Positions 7,992 to 16,427 of a stretch of DNA of 64,000 nucleotides are shown piece after piece. Under the pieces are notes generated by a model that was given only the letters and a program-made list of their open reading frames with translations, did not search any database and was not told the origin of the DNA. Numbering within the stretch: position 1 is the first letter of the stretch; the number at the start of each line of letters is the position of its first letter. Both the position numbers and the translations under genes were made by a program. Source of the DNA: Arthrobacter sp. TMP15 (GTDB lineage Bacteria > Actinomycetota > Actinomycetes > Actinomycetales > Micrococcaceae); contig NZ_CP154262.1 of NCBI RefSeq assembly GCF_039529835.1, positions 124,001 through 188,000 of the forward strand, in the 5' to 3' direction.

Positions 7992-9160
7992 CAGCTGCGC
8001 TCTTCCCGCACGGCATCAATGACTGCCAACACCTCAGAGCCCTTAACTAATCCCCTGACCCGGCCATCAGCATCAACGGCAACGCCGAGCCCGGAGGGCG
8101 AGGACAAAGCCGAATCTAAGGCGTTGCGCAACGGGTCGCCGGCATGAAAGAGCGATCCTCCGGGAATGAGCGAGCTTTTGGACTGTTGTGATCCGGGAGG
8201 TAACCAGCCCATCGGTCGCCGGTTAGTGTCAACAGTCAACACCCAGTTGGCCCCGTTGATGGCTGAATTGTTGAGGTCGGTTTCATCCCACACCACAGCG
8301 TTGGCGTTATGGACGGGCACGGATTCACCCGTGCTAAATGAAAGCCTTCGGAAACCACGGTCGCGGCCCACGAAGTTTGCTACAAAGTCATCCACCGGTG
8401 CGCGCAGAATTTCCTCGGGCGGCGCATACTGGGCCACGCGACCACCGCTGGCAAACACAGCCACTTTGTCCCCAATGATGGTGGCTTCATCGATGTCATG
8501 GGTAACAAAAATTATGGTCTTGGCCAGCTCGCGCTGGAGCCGCAACAGTTCCTGTTGAAGTTCGGCCCGGACCACGGGATCCACAGCGGAAAAGGGTTCA
8601 TCCATGAGCAAAACAGGGGGATCTGCGGCTAAAGCGCGGGCCACGCCAACGCGTTGCTGCTGTCCACCAGAGAGTTGATTGGGGTAGCGGTCGGCCATGG
8701 AAGCTGGCAAACCCACTGTCTCTAACAATTCCAGAGAGCGCTTGCGTGCCTGCGCGCGCGGGACCTTGTTTAGCCGAAGCACGGTTGCGACATTGTCGAT
8801 CACGGTGCGGTGGGGCAGGAGTCCGGCCTGCTGCATGACATAGCCCATTGAGCGGCGTAGCTCGTGGGCCGGGATAGAGCTGACGTCCCGGCCGCCAACG
8901 GTGATCGTGCCAGAAGTTGGTTCCACCATGCGGTTGATCATGCGCAAGGATGTGGTTTTTCCGCATCCTGAGGGACCCACAAACACTGTGATCTTCCCGG
9001 TCTCAACACTCAGGTCAAGGTTTGCCACCGCTGGCTGGGCCGATTCGTAAATTTTACTGACACCGTGGAATTCAACCATGGCATCTCCAGCTAGGGCGAT
9101 GGCGTCTCGGGCGGAAATAAGAGAGTCCGGTGCTGCGACGATTGATTCGTGGGCCGGCAT
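7991..9160 (-). CDS. Osmoprotectant ABC transporter ATP-binding protein
   Basis: A 389-residue ATPase with Walker A GPSGCGKTT (residues about 62-70), signature LSGGQQQR, Walker B VLLMDEPF and switch His in FVTHDIDEA. The extension after about residue 270 is in the position of the CBS/regulatory domain of ProV/OpuAA-type ATPases, which can sense ionic strength, and it ends in a VDADGRVRGLV block. It is the first gene of the operon, read from the spacer that carries two TTGATCATAAGC repeats. Confidence 0.9.
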   Translation of the reverse strand: MPAHESIVAAPDSLISARDAIALAGDAMVEFHGVSKIYESAQPAVANLDLSVETGKITVFVGPSGCGKTTSLRMINRMVEPTSGTITVGGRDVSSIPAHELRRSMGYVMQQAGLLPHRTVIDNVATVLRLNKVPRAQARKRSLELLETVGLPASMADRYPNQLSGGQQQRVGVARALAADPPVLLMDEPFSAVDPVVRAELQQELLRLQRELAKTIIFVTHDIDEATIIGDKVAVFASGGRVAQYAPPEEILRAPVDDFVANFVGRDRGFRRLSFSTGESVPVHNANAVVWDETDLNNSAINGANWVLTVDTNRRPMGWLPPGSQQSKSSLIPGGSLFHAGDPLRNALDSALSSPSGLGVAVDADGRVRGLVKGSEVLAVIDAVREERS

Positions 9161-9964
9161 CTGAGGTCCTCACTGTTGGTGGAATGCGTGCGGATCGTTC
9201 ACTCGGTATCTCTTTTGATCATAAGCGTTTGTTGATCATAAGCAGGGTCCTTTTGACCGGCAAAGCGCCCACAGGGCGAGTTGTGTAGTTTACGCTAGGC
9301 GCGGACGGTGCGGGGCATGAAACTCATAAAATTGCCCTCTTACTTTGTGGACAGCATTAGATTGTTGGGTATCCCGGTGCAGACCCAAGATACTCCGTGG
9401 GAGATGCGTCTTGTGGTGACCCCGACGGTATTTGCGGAAAGCCTCGCGAGTCAGAGCCGAATTTTCGCGGAATGTAGTGCAATACCTATGGAGACACGCT
9501 CCATCCAGATCCGTAATGGATGGAGCAGGGTTGTGGATTCTAACGACTGTGGCGTTGATGACAAGTTCAGCCCAAAGGTAGTTATGTGACGGGTGCGGAG
9601 TACGCCAAGGGCGCGACTTACATCGAAACACGGGTCGTACGGGACGCTGTAAATCTGGACGGTACCGGCTGGTAGTTTCCCGAGCCTGGCCGAGGGCTCC
9701 AAGAGTCACTATTGTGCTTCGATTGCTGGGCTTCGAAGATGCCATTTCATTGGGAGTTTGCGGCCCACGCACGATTCCTGTTCATGGAGCTTTGAGATGG
9801 ACGACGGCGCATGGGCGGGAGTCTGTGGGTGGACGCCCCTTCGGGAAAGGAACGGCCCGTACCCATCCAGTGGACGCCTGGGGACCTTGAAGGTGATGTG
9901 AGATTTCCATTCCCGGATTAGGGCAGCAAAATGTTTCTTAATGGAACCCAATGCCGTAATGTAG
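9161..9964. other. Gene-poor spacer between osmoprotectant and iron operons
   Basis: About 800 bp separate the divergent osmoprotectant and iron operons. The first 140 bp carry the likely control region of the osmoprotectant operon. From 9300 on, no frame resembles a known protein: the longer open frames (minus 9290-9772 and 9709-9951, plus 9308-9589) have atypical composition and overlap each other. A short plus-strand piece (about 9570-9675, reading SYVTGAEYAKGATYIETRVV) looks protein-like but has no start and ends quickly. A perfect 8-bp hairpin (CTCCATCC at 9499-9506 with GGATGGAG at 9518-9525) is present. It may be decayed foreign DNA. Confidence 0.5.
9215..9243. promoter_or_regulatory. 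Paired direct repeats upstream of the osmoprotectant operon
   Basis: TTGATCATAAGC occurs exactly twice, at 9215-9226 and 9232-9243, 17 bp apart from start to start. Each copy contains the palindrome TGATCA. The repeats lie 55-83 bp upstream of the ATPase start codon. Exact spaced repeats in a promoter region suggest a regulator-binding site; no candidate regulator gene is adjacent. Confidence 0.5.
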
Positions 9965-9992
9965 CTAAGGCTTGCCTAAATAGGCAAGGTTA
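9965..9992. promoter_or_regulatory. Iron box (DtxR/IdeR-type operator)
   Basis: CTTGCCTA (9971-9978), two A bases, and TAGGCAAG (9981-9988) form a perfect 8-bp inverted repeat; the flanks CTAAGG and GGTTAG extend it. The TAAGGCTTGCCTAA part resembles the DtxR/IdeR consensus (TTAGGTTAGSCTAACCTAA). It sits about 30-55 bp before the start of the ferric-siderophore operon, as expected for iron-dependent repression. Confidence 0.7.
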
Positions 9993-10019
9993 GTGTTGGG
10001 ATCACCGATAGGACATGTA

Positions 10020-11075
10020 GTGGATTTTTCGCGTCGCCAAGGTCTGAAAATAGGCTTGCTCACATCAGTTGCGGCATTAGGAATGGGCCTAGCTGGCTGC
10101 TCCACCGGCGCAGTCGGCGAATCCGACTCGCAGAAGGCGCAAGCATCAGTTGACGCCTTCCCCGTCACTGTCAAACATATTTATGGCGAAACCGTCATCA
10201 AGTCCGTTCCCCAGCGCGTGGCAACAGTTTCTTGGGCCAATGATGATATTGCGATCGCTCTCGGTGTGGTGCCGGTGGGGATGCCCAGGAATGAATATGG
10301 CGGAAATGAGAAGTTCTCCACCGCCTGGAAGGACGCCGCGTTGGAGAAGGCCGGTGCAGCCATTGGTAGCGAGAAGGCTCCCGCCCAGTATTCCGAGGAT
10401 GATGGCATCAACTTCACGGAGATCGCCAAAACCACTCCTGATCTCATCCTGGCTGCCTACTCGGGCCTGAGCCAGGAAGACTATGACAAACTGAGCAAGA
10501 TTGCCCCAGTCATTGCGTTCCCGGAAACCGCCTATGGCACGTCCTGGCAAGATTCCACCACCATGATTGGTGCGGCACTAGGCAAGTCCGCGGCCGCGAG
10601 AGATCTCATAGCCACCACTGAAAAAACCATCACAGATCAGGCGAAAAAATACCCGCAGATCGCCGGGAAGACCTTTATCTACGGCAACCTCCAGCCAGGC
10701 AAGGGTGAGGGCGTTAACGTCTACCTCTCAGGCGACAACCGACCCAAGTTCCTCAGCAGCATCGGAATGGTACTGGCCCCTGTGGTGGTGAAAGCGGAGA
10801 AAGGTGTCAAGGATTTCTTCCTGCTCTGGTCTGCTGAGAAGGCAAACGAACTTGATTCTGATGTGTTTATCAGTTGGGTCCCCGATAACCAGACAAAGGA
10901 AGCCATCGCCAAGGATCCCCTGCTGGGCCAGATCCCGGCCATCAAGTCGGGCGCCTTCGTTGCCGATACCGATGAAATGTTAACCTTGGCCATTTCGGCA
11001 TCATCACCCCTGAGCCTGCCTTGGGCTTTGGATACCTTCCTGCCGCAGCTGGCAGAGGCAGCGGACAAGGTCTAA
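10020..11075 (+). CDS. Ferric-siderophore ABC transporter substrate-binding lipoprotein
   Basis: The product starts with FSRRQGLK and a hydrophobic stretch ending in LAGC, a lipobox, so it is a membrane-anchored binding protein. The mature part has a PQRVATVSWANDDIAIALG segment and NFTEIAKTTPDLILAAYSGL block typical of FepB/FhuD-type proteins (periplasmic binding domain 2). GTG at 10020 is chosen because AGGAC lies 5 bases upstream; a GTG nine codons earlier lies next to the iron box and has no ribosome-binding site. It heads the operon for import of iron-loaded siderophores. Confidence 0.88.
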   Translation: MDFSRRQGLKIGLLTSVAALGMGLAGCSTGAVGESDSQKAQASVDAFPVTVKHIYGETVIKSVPQRVATVSWANDDIAIALGVVPVGMPRNEYGGNEKFSTAWKDAALEKAGAAIGSEKAPAQYSEDDGINFTEIAKTTPDLILAAYSGLSQEDYDKLSKIAPVIAFPETAYGTSWQDSTTMIGAALGKSAAARDLIATTEKTITDQAKKYPQIAGKTFIYGNLQPGKGEGVNVYLSGDNRPKFLSSIGMVLAPVVVKAEKGVKDFFLLWSAEKANELDSDVFISWVPDNQTKEAIAKDPLLGQIPAIKSGAFVADTDEMLTLAISASSPLSLPWALDTFLPQLAEAADKV

Positions 11076-11085
11076 GGATCCGCTC

Positions 11086-12216
11086 GTGACAAGCACGCCA
11101 ACAAAGGAACGCCAATGCGTGGAACCGGGTTCGCTCCTGGCCCACCCTGCCGACGCAGACGCAGACACCGTGCCTGCGGAGAGAGGGCCTGCGCGCAAGA
11201 AGGCTGGACGCAAAAGGGTCAGTAATCGCCGCCGCCTGGTGTGGCTGCTAGCCCTCACGGCGGCCCTGGCCCTGATGGTGCTGCTGTCTTTAGCTGTTGG
11301 TGCGCGCAGCATCCCCTTGCCTGCAGTGGTGGATGCCCTCGTGAATTTTGATCCGGCCAACGGTGATCACGCTGTTGTTTCTGCGCGTCTGGTGCGTACA
11401 GCAACTGCCTTGATTGTTGGACTCTCGCTTGGCTTGGCTGGAACATCCATGCAGGGCGTGGCCCGAAATCCGTTGGCAGATCCGGGAATTCTGGGTGTGA
11501 ACGCGGGTGCCGCACTTGCTGTTGTGGCCGGTATTTTCTTCTTTGGTGCCACAAACGTCTCCAGCTACTTGTGGTTTGCTTTCATCGGCAGTGCTGTTGC
11601 CGCCGTGGTGGTTTATCTGGTGGCAAGTCTGGGCCGAAGCGGGGCAACCCCTGTGAAGTTGGCCCTGGCTGGGGCTGCCATGGCGGCCGGTATGGGTTCG
11701 CTCATGAGCGCCATGCTCGTCACGAGTCAGAATTCCTTAGAGCTTTTCCGCAGCTGGCAGGTAGGTGCGCTCGCAGGAAAATCGTGGGAATCCATAGTGT
11801 CAGTCCTGCCATTTGTTGTGCTGGGTGTCCTTATTTTGCTCTGCACCGGCAAACTCCTGAACACCTTGGCGCTGGGGGATGACATGGCCCGCGGCTTGGG
11901 TCAGCATCCCGGACTTGGACGTGCGGTTTCAGCACTAGGGATTGTGCTGTTGTGCGGTTCCGCCACAGCGCTCGCAGGTCCCATTGCTTTTATCGGCCTT
12001 GTTGTCCCGCACTTGCTTCGCGGCCTGGTGGGCCCCGATTACCGGTGGCTGTTACCACTGTCTCTTATAGCTGCTCCAGCAATTTTGCTCCTGGCCGATG
12101 TGGTGGGCCGAGTGGTCCTGCTCCCCAGTGAAGTGCCGGCAGGTATTTTGGCGGCGTTGTTCGGTGCCCCGGTCTTCATCGCAGTGGTACGCCGCGGAAA
12201 GCAGGCGGAGCTGTGA
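11086..12216 (+). CDS. Ferric-siderophore ABC transporter permease, FecCD family (first)
   Basis: A 376-residue protein with a GTG start behind AAGGA. An unusually long hydrophilic N-terminus (about 55 residues, Arg/Lys-rich just before the first helix) precedes about nine to ten helices. FecCD signatures include GTSMQGVARNPLADPGILGVN and LALGDDMARGLG, and an AGPIAFIGLVVPHLLR block. It forms the membrane channel with the next gene, whose GTG overlaps its stop. Confidence 0.92.
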   Translation: MTSTPTKERQCVEPGSLLAHPADADADTVPAERGPARKKAGRKRVSNRRRLVWLLALTAALALMVLLSLAVGARSIPLPAVVDALVNFDPANGDHAVVSARLVRTATALIVGLSLGLAGTSMQGVARNPLADPGILGVNAGAALAVVAGIFFFGATNVSSYLWFAFIGSAVAAVVVYLVASLGRSGATPVKLALAGAAMAAGMGSLMSAMLVTSQNSLELFRSWQVGALAGKSWESIVSVLPFVVLGVLILLCTGKLLNTLALGDDMARGLGQHPGLGRAVSALGIVLLCGSATALAGPIAFIGLVVPHLLRGLVGPDYRWLLPLSLIAAPAILLLADVVGRVVLLPSEVPAGILAALFGAPVFIAVVRRGKQAEL

Positions 12217-13301
12217 GCATTATGGAAAAAGCCGATGGACGCCTGTTGCGTGAAGCGGCTCCGGCAAGTGGGGTAGCTATGGCAAGTGGTGCAGGGGTGC
12301 GCGAACAGCGCAGGGCTCCGCGCCGCCGTCGTACTATTCTGCTGAGCATCATGAGCCTAGTGGTCCTGGGACTACTGGCCGTGAACGTCCTACTGGGCAG
12401 TTACACCGTCACCATCGCCGATTTCTTTGCCATGCTTGGGGGTGAGACTATCCCCGGCGCCAGCTTCATCGTCATGGAAAATAAACTTCCCCAGGCTCTG
12501 CTTGGCCTCTTGGCGGGCGCCGCATTCGGAATGGCTGGCACTATTTTCCAGTCGATGCTGCGCAACCCTCTGGCGAGCCCGGACGTCATCGGCATCAGCT
12601 ATGGCGCCAGTGCCACGGCCGTTGCCGCGATCGTTCTTTTCGGTGCCCGTGGGGCGGGTATCTCAGTGGCGGCAATTTTGGGAGCGTTGCTGGTGGCCAT
12701 ACTCATCACAGCATTGGCGCGCGGTCGCGGGGGTACAGGGCTAATTCTCATTGGCATTGGCGCGGCCGCATTCATGCAAGCAGTCGTCACGTTTTTACTG
12801 TCCCGGGCTGACATTAATAACGCCCAAGAGATCATGGTGTGGCTGACCGGGTCATTGAATTCAGCTAACTGGGAGCGGGTGGCGATCCTGGCCGTGGCGT
12901 TACTACTACTTGTCCCTTTCACGGCGATCGGATCACGCGATCTACGCGGTCTGGCCTTAGGCGATGACACGGCTGCCGGGTTGGGTTTGAACGTCCCGCA
13001 TGCCCGCCTACTACTCACAGTTGTGGGTGTGCTGCTCGCTGCGCTCCCCACGGCTGCGGCTGGCCCCATTGCCTTCGTGGCATTCCTTTCCGGGCCCATT
13101 GCAAAGAGGCTCAACGGCGGAGTTGCCAATCTTTCCCTGTCAGCCCTGGTCGGTGCGGGCATTGTGCTCGCCGCAAACTTTGCCGCAGTCAACGCCATTC
13201 CCGGAACATCGCTACCGGTCGGCGTGGTCACAGGGGCGTTGGGTGCGCCGTTCCTGCTCTGGCTGCTCATCACATCCAATCGTGCCAATCAAGGAGGCTG
13301 A
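12213..13301 (+). CDS. Ferric-siderophore ABC transporter permease, FecCD family (second)
   Basis: A 362-residue partner permease with the same signatures (MAGTIFQSMLRNPLASPDVI, LALGDDTAAGLG, AAGPIAFVAF). GTG at 12213 overlaps the previous stop by 4 bases. A hydrophilic N-terminus of about 45 residues precedes the first helix. With the previous gene it should make a FepD/FepG-like heterodimer. Confidence 0.92.
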   Translation: MSIMEKADGRLLREAAPASGVAMASGAGVREQRRAPRRRRTILLSIMSLVVLGLLAVNVLLGSYTVTIADFFAMLGGETIPGASFIVMENKLPQALLGLLAGAAFGMAGTIFQSMLRNPLASPDVIGISYGASATAVAAIVLFGARGAGISVAAILGALLVAILITALARGRGGTGLILIGIGAAAFMQAVVTFLLSRADINNAQEIMVWLTGSLNSANWERVAILAVALLLLVPFTAIGSRDLRGLALGDDTAAGLGLNVPHARLLLTVVGVLLAALPTAAAGPIAFVAFLSGPIAKRLNGGVANLSLSALVGAGIVLAANFAAVNAIPGTSLPVGVVTGALGAPFLLWLLITSNRANQGG

Positions 13302-13302
13302 G

Positions 13303-14193
13303 ATGACCAAAAGCGCATCGAATCCCGCCGCAGAACTATCCGCCCGTGAGCTGTCATTGGGCTATGGCGAACGCTCCATCGTAGAAAATCTGAACGTTGA
13401 GCTACCCGCCGGCAAAATCACCATCATTGTTGGTGCCAACGCCTGCGGTAAATCCACCCTGCTGCGCGGTCTGGCCAGGCTGCTCAAGCCAAGCGCCGGC
13501 GTCGTACACCTCAACGGGGAGGACATCCACAAGGTCCCCACCCGCGAATTAGCCCGCCAGTTAGGCATCCTTCCGCAAAGTCCCACCGCGCCGGACGGCA
13601 TTAGCGTGGCAGATCTTGTGGGCCGCGGTCGCAGTCCGCACCAGGGCTGGTTCCGGCAGTGGACCCCGGCCGACGACGATGCCGTGGCCGCCGCGCTGAA
13701 TGTCACCGGCACACAGGAGCTAGCCGACCGGAGTATTGATGAGCTTTCCGGTGGGCAACGCCAACGAGTCTGGGTAGCCATGGCGCTGGCCCAGGAGACC
13801 AAGGTTTTGTTGCTTGATGAACCCACAACGTATTTGGATTTGGCGCACCAAGTAGAGGTTTTGGATGTGGTGTCAGAGCTGAACGCCCGCCGGGGCATCA
13901 CCGTAGCGATCGTGCTGCATGATTTAAATTTGGCCGCACGCTATGCCGATCACCTGATTGCCATGAAATCCGGCGCCATTGTGGCCCAAGGTCCACCCGG
14001 GGAGATCCTGAACGCTGAGCTGGTGTACAAGGTGTTCGGACTGGACTCGGTGGTGGTCCCGGACCCTGTAGTGGGCACTCCGATGGTGGTTCCCATAGGG
14101 CGCCGTGCTGCAGCGTTGGCTGATAAAGCGGCAACCCTATTATCTAATGCCGGTGTGGGACGCGTTCCCGCCGTAGAAGGAGTTCAGGTATGA
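13303..14193 (+). CDS. Ferric-siderophore ABC transporter ATP-binding protein
   Basis: ATG at 13303 follows AAGGAGG by 6 bases and lies just behind the permease stop; the open frame extends 100 codons further upstream but only inside the permease gene. The 296-residue ATPase has Walker A GANACGKS (44-51), signature LSGGQRQR, Walker B VLLLDEPTTYLD and a switch His in VLHDLNLAARYADH, all matching FepC/FecE. It powers the two FecCD permeases. Its stop overlaps the next gene by ATGA. Confidence 0.93.
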   Translation: MTKSASNPAAELSARELSLGYGERSIVENLNVELPAGKITIIVGANACGKSTLLRGLARLLKPSAGVVHLNGEDIHKVPTRELARQLGILPQSPTAPDGISVADLVGRGRSPHQGWFRQWTPADDDAVAAALNVTGTQELADRSIDELSGGQRQRVWVAMALAQETKVLLLDEPTTYLDLAHQVEVLDVVSELNARRGITVAIVLHDLNLAARYADHLIAMKSGAIVAQGPPGEILNAELVYKVFGLDSVVVPDPVVGTPMVVPIGRRAAALADKAATLLSNAGVGRVPAVEGVQV

Positions 14194-15179
14194 GTGCGGC
14201 AATTCTGGCAGCGACCTCCATGCAGGAACCTCTGGTTGCGGACCCTATCAAGCCCATGCGGTCATTTGATTTACGGGTCAGTGCCGTTCAGCGGTTGAGC
14301 GAGCACTTCCGCCGTATCACCTTAGTTGGTGACGACCTTGCACTCTTTGGCTCCAATGCTGCCGGTGAGACCCTGGATTTGCGTGTCAAGGTCATGATCC
14401 CCTCACCGGGCCACGCGCTGCCTGAGCTGAACAACATCCGTGGCTCTTTGCAGGATGACTGGTACCGGAATTGGCTTGCCTTGGATGAGGCGGTGCGGGG
14501 AGTGATGCGCACTTACACGGTCCGTGCCCTGCGCCCCGAGGTTCCGGCTTCGGGTGGGAAGCCAGCCGTTCCTGCTGAGCTGGACATCGATTTTGTGCTG
14601 CATTTGGATGCCGGATCTGGACCAGCGGCCGAATGGGCCGCCGCTGCACAACCGGGGGACTCGCTGACGTTGGTGGGCCCGTGTGCGCGCTGGGGGGATT
14701 GTGTGGGCATTGAGTTTGCGCCCGGGGAGTCTCAGCGCGTCCTGCTCGTTGGGGATGAGACGGCGGTTCCCGCAATTGCCGCCATTCTTGAAACCCTGCC
14801 CCCGCATGTCAGCGGCCATGCCGTGCTGGAAGTGCCACTGGCTGACGATTTCCTTGATATTACGACGCCGGCCAATGTGGAAGTTCGGTGGTTGGCGCGT
14901 GGGGGAAATCCGCACGGTGAGGTGATGTCAGCGCAGGTGAGATCCCTTGTTGTGCCGGCAGCGTGCGCGGTGGGAGAGGAGCCCGAAGAGGTGGATATTG
15001 ACTCTGCCATCCTGTGGGAAACCCCCGCTACGGCCACCGGTCATGGCTTATACGCCTGGATTGCTGGAGAGGCGGCAACAATCCGAGAGCTGCGCCGCTA
15101 CCTGGTCCGGGATGTGGGTATGGACAGGAACGCGGTGGCGTTCATGGGATATTGGCGCAAAGGTCAGGCGCTTTCATAA
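14190..15179 (+). CDS. Siderophore-interacting protein (ferric-siderophore reductase, ViuB/SIP family)
   Basis: A 329-residue cytoplasmic flavoprotein. The N-terminal FAD-binding barrel carries the MRTYTVRALRP motif (RxYTxR, binding FAD), followed by a DIDFVLHLDAGSGPAAEWAA block; the C-terminal NAD(P)H domain has LLVGDETAVPAIAAIL and YAWIAGEAATIRELRRYL. These enzymes reduce ferric-siderophores so that iron is released after import. It is the last gene of the iron operon, coupled by an ATGA overlap. About 20 residues after 'VPAACAVGEEPEEVD' look like a family-variable acidic loop. Confidence 0.92.
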   Translation: MSAAILAATSMQEPLVADPIKPMRSFDLRVSAVQRLSEHFRRITLVGDDLALFGSNAAGETLDLRVKVMIPSPGHALPELNNIRGSLQDDWYRNWLALDEAVRGVMRTYTVRALRPEVPASGGKPAVPAELDIDFVLHLDAGSGPAAEWAAAAQPGDSLTLVGPCARWGDCVGIEFAPGESQRVLLVGDETAVPAIAAILETLPPHVSGHAVLEVPLADDFLDITTPANVEVRWLARGGNPHGEVMSAQVRSLVVPAACAVGEEPEEVDIDSAILWETPATATGHGLYAWIAGEAATIRELRRYLVRDVGMDRNAVAFMGYWRKGQALS

Positions 15180-15291
15180 TAATTGGTGGCAGCTCCCTGC
15201 CAACTACTGACTTTGGTGGCGAACCGGGGCATAATTTCACTCATCCCCACGAGGTTTTCCATTCAGTAAAATGTCCGCAAGGAGCAACACC

Positions 15292-15711
15292 ATGGCAACA
15301 CAACTGAACCCGTATTTGAATTTTAGCGGTAACGCACGGGAAGCCATGGAGTTCTATCATGGTGTTTTTGGTGGTGAGCTGGAGCTAAGCACGTTTGGAG
15401 ATTTTGCGATGGCTTCGGACCCGGGCGACGCGGACAAGATCATGCATTCAAGGCTGGTGAGTGAGAACTCGTTGGTGCTGATGGGTTCAGACACACCCAG
15501 TTCCATGGAAATTTCCCGGGGCACTGACCATGCCGTGTCCCTCAGTGGCCAGGACGAGGTAGAGCTGCGCGATTATTGGGACAAGCTCTCCACCGGTGGC
15601 CAGATTGTGATGGCGCTCGAGGCGGCTCCGTGGGGAGACGTCTTCGGCATGTGCACCGATAAGTTTGGTGTGCCATGGATGCTTAACATTGATATGACTC
15701 CACAGGCATGA
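15292..15711 (+). CDS. VOC superfamily protein (PhnB-like/glyoxalase fold)
   Basis: ATG at 15292 is preferred because AAGGAG lies 7 bases upstream; an earlier ATG at 15271 would overlap that site. The 139-residue product begins LNPYLNFSGNAREAMEFYH and ends WGDVFGMCTDKFGVPWMLNI, the typical pattern of PhnB/3-demethylubiquinone methyltransferase-like VOC proteins. The enzymatic role is unknown. It stands alone between the iron operon and the convergent MarR gene. Confidence 0.85.
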   Translation: MATQLNPYLNFSGNAREAMEFYHGVFGGELELSTFGDFAMASDPGDADKIMHSRLVSENSLVLMGSDTPSSMEISRGTDHAVSLSGQDEVELRDYWDKLSTGGQIVMALEAAPWGDVFGMCTDKFGVPWMLNIDMTPQA

Positions 15712-15758
15712 CACGTTTTATGATGAAGAGGCTTCTGAGCGAGGAGTGAAGCAGGTAT

Positions 15759-16325
15759 TTAGTGGGGTAACTGCCCGAGAATCCTGGCTAGTTCGGCACG
15801 GTCGTGTGCGTTGAGGGTGGCAAAGTACTCCGTGGACTTGTCGCGGCGCTCGGCACGGATGCTGTTATAAAGCTCGGCTCCGGCATCGGTGGCCACGATG
15901 AGCTTGGCTCGCCTGTCGGTGGGGTCCGGTTCTCTGCACAGAAGCCCCTTAGCCTCGAGTTGGTCAACCACTTCAGTGGCCGAACGTGGCGCAATACGCA
16001 AACGCTCGGCCAGATCCTTTAGCCGAGTCACACCGACCGCACCGGATGCCCCGCTATTGCAGTTCGCAGCATTGCGGTTCGCAGCATTGCAGCTGGCAGA
16101 GCCCGGTGAGACATCCGGCTGCGCCCGCTCCTGCTGCGCCGGCGCTGGTTCACCCGGGACGGGCTCACCCGGCGCTGGACGATTGCGCTGCAATGTCATC
16201 AGTGCCCGCCACTGATGCGGGGTTAATTCCCAAGGGGCCAGCTGTTGGGACCACGTCCGGCGCAGCCCCCGAAATGCCGCGTGAAAGAGTTCGCCCAGAT
16301 CGGTCGCGTCGTCAATGGATGCCAT
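15759..16325 (-). CDS. MarR-family transcriptional regulator with a repeat-rich insertion
   Basis: The 188-residue protein has a MarR winged helix: an N-terminal dimer helix, ELTPHQWRALMTLQRN, and then the recognition part LKDLAERLRIAPRSATEVVDQLEAKGLL with the wing DRRAKLIVATDAG. Between them, residues about 49-97 form a low-complexity insertion (PGEPVPGEPAPAQQ, CNAANRNAANC) not found in ordinary MarR proteins of about 140 residues. It is made of 15-bp-period DNA repeats. The gene is divergent from an ABC exporter and shares a palindrome with it, so it probably represses that exporter and itself. Confidence 0.85.
   Translation of the reverse strand: MASIDDATDLGELFHAAFRGLRRTWSQQLAPWELTPHQWRALMTLQRNRPAPGEPVPGEPAPAQQERAQPDVSPGSASCNAANRNAANCNSGASGAVGVTRLKDLAERLRIAPRSATEVVDQLEAKGLLCREPDPTDRRAKLIVATDAGAELYNSIRAERRDKSTEYFATLNAHDRAELARILGQLPH
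16062..16090. repeat. 15-bp-period tandem repeat inside the MarR gene
   Basis: GTTCGCAGCATTGC occurs at 16062-16075 and again at 16077-16090, a 15-bp period that encodes the repeated NAAN segment of the MarR insertion. A second 15-bp-period repeat at about 16148-16177 encodes PGEPV PGEPA. Confidence 0.8.
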
Positions 16326-16359
16326 AAAAACAGCATACTAAATTTGACCCCCAACCACA

Positions 16360-16378
16360 TAGTGAGGTAACCTCGCTA
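16360..16378. promoter_or_regulatory. MarR-type operator palindrome
   Basis: TAGTGAGGTAACCTCGCTA is a 19-bp palindrome with one mismatch (arms TAGTGAGGT and ACCTCGCTA). It lies in the 102-bp gap between the divergent MarR and ABC exporter genes, 35 bp from the MarR start, where autoregulation and control of the exporter are both possible. Confidence 0.6.
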
Positions 16379-16427
16379 ATAGTTGGTGCGAGTCCCGCGC
16401 CCCGCACACCATCTGGAGGTGGCGCCC

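Noticed and set aside
9290-9772. A 160-residue minus-strand gene
   Set aside because: The translation looks random (Arg/His/Pro-rich, no domain-like pattern), overlaps other frames equally well, and has no ribosome-binding site or operon context.
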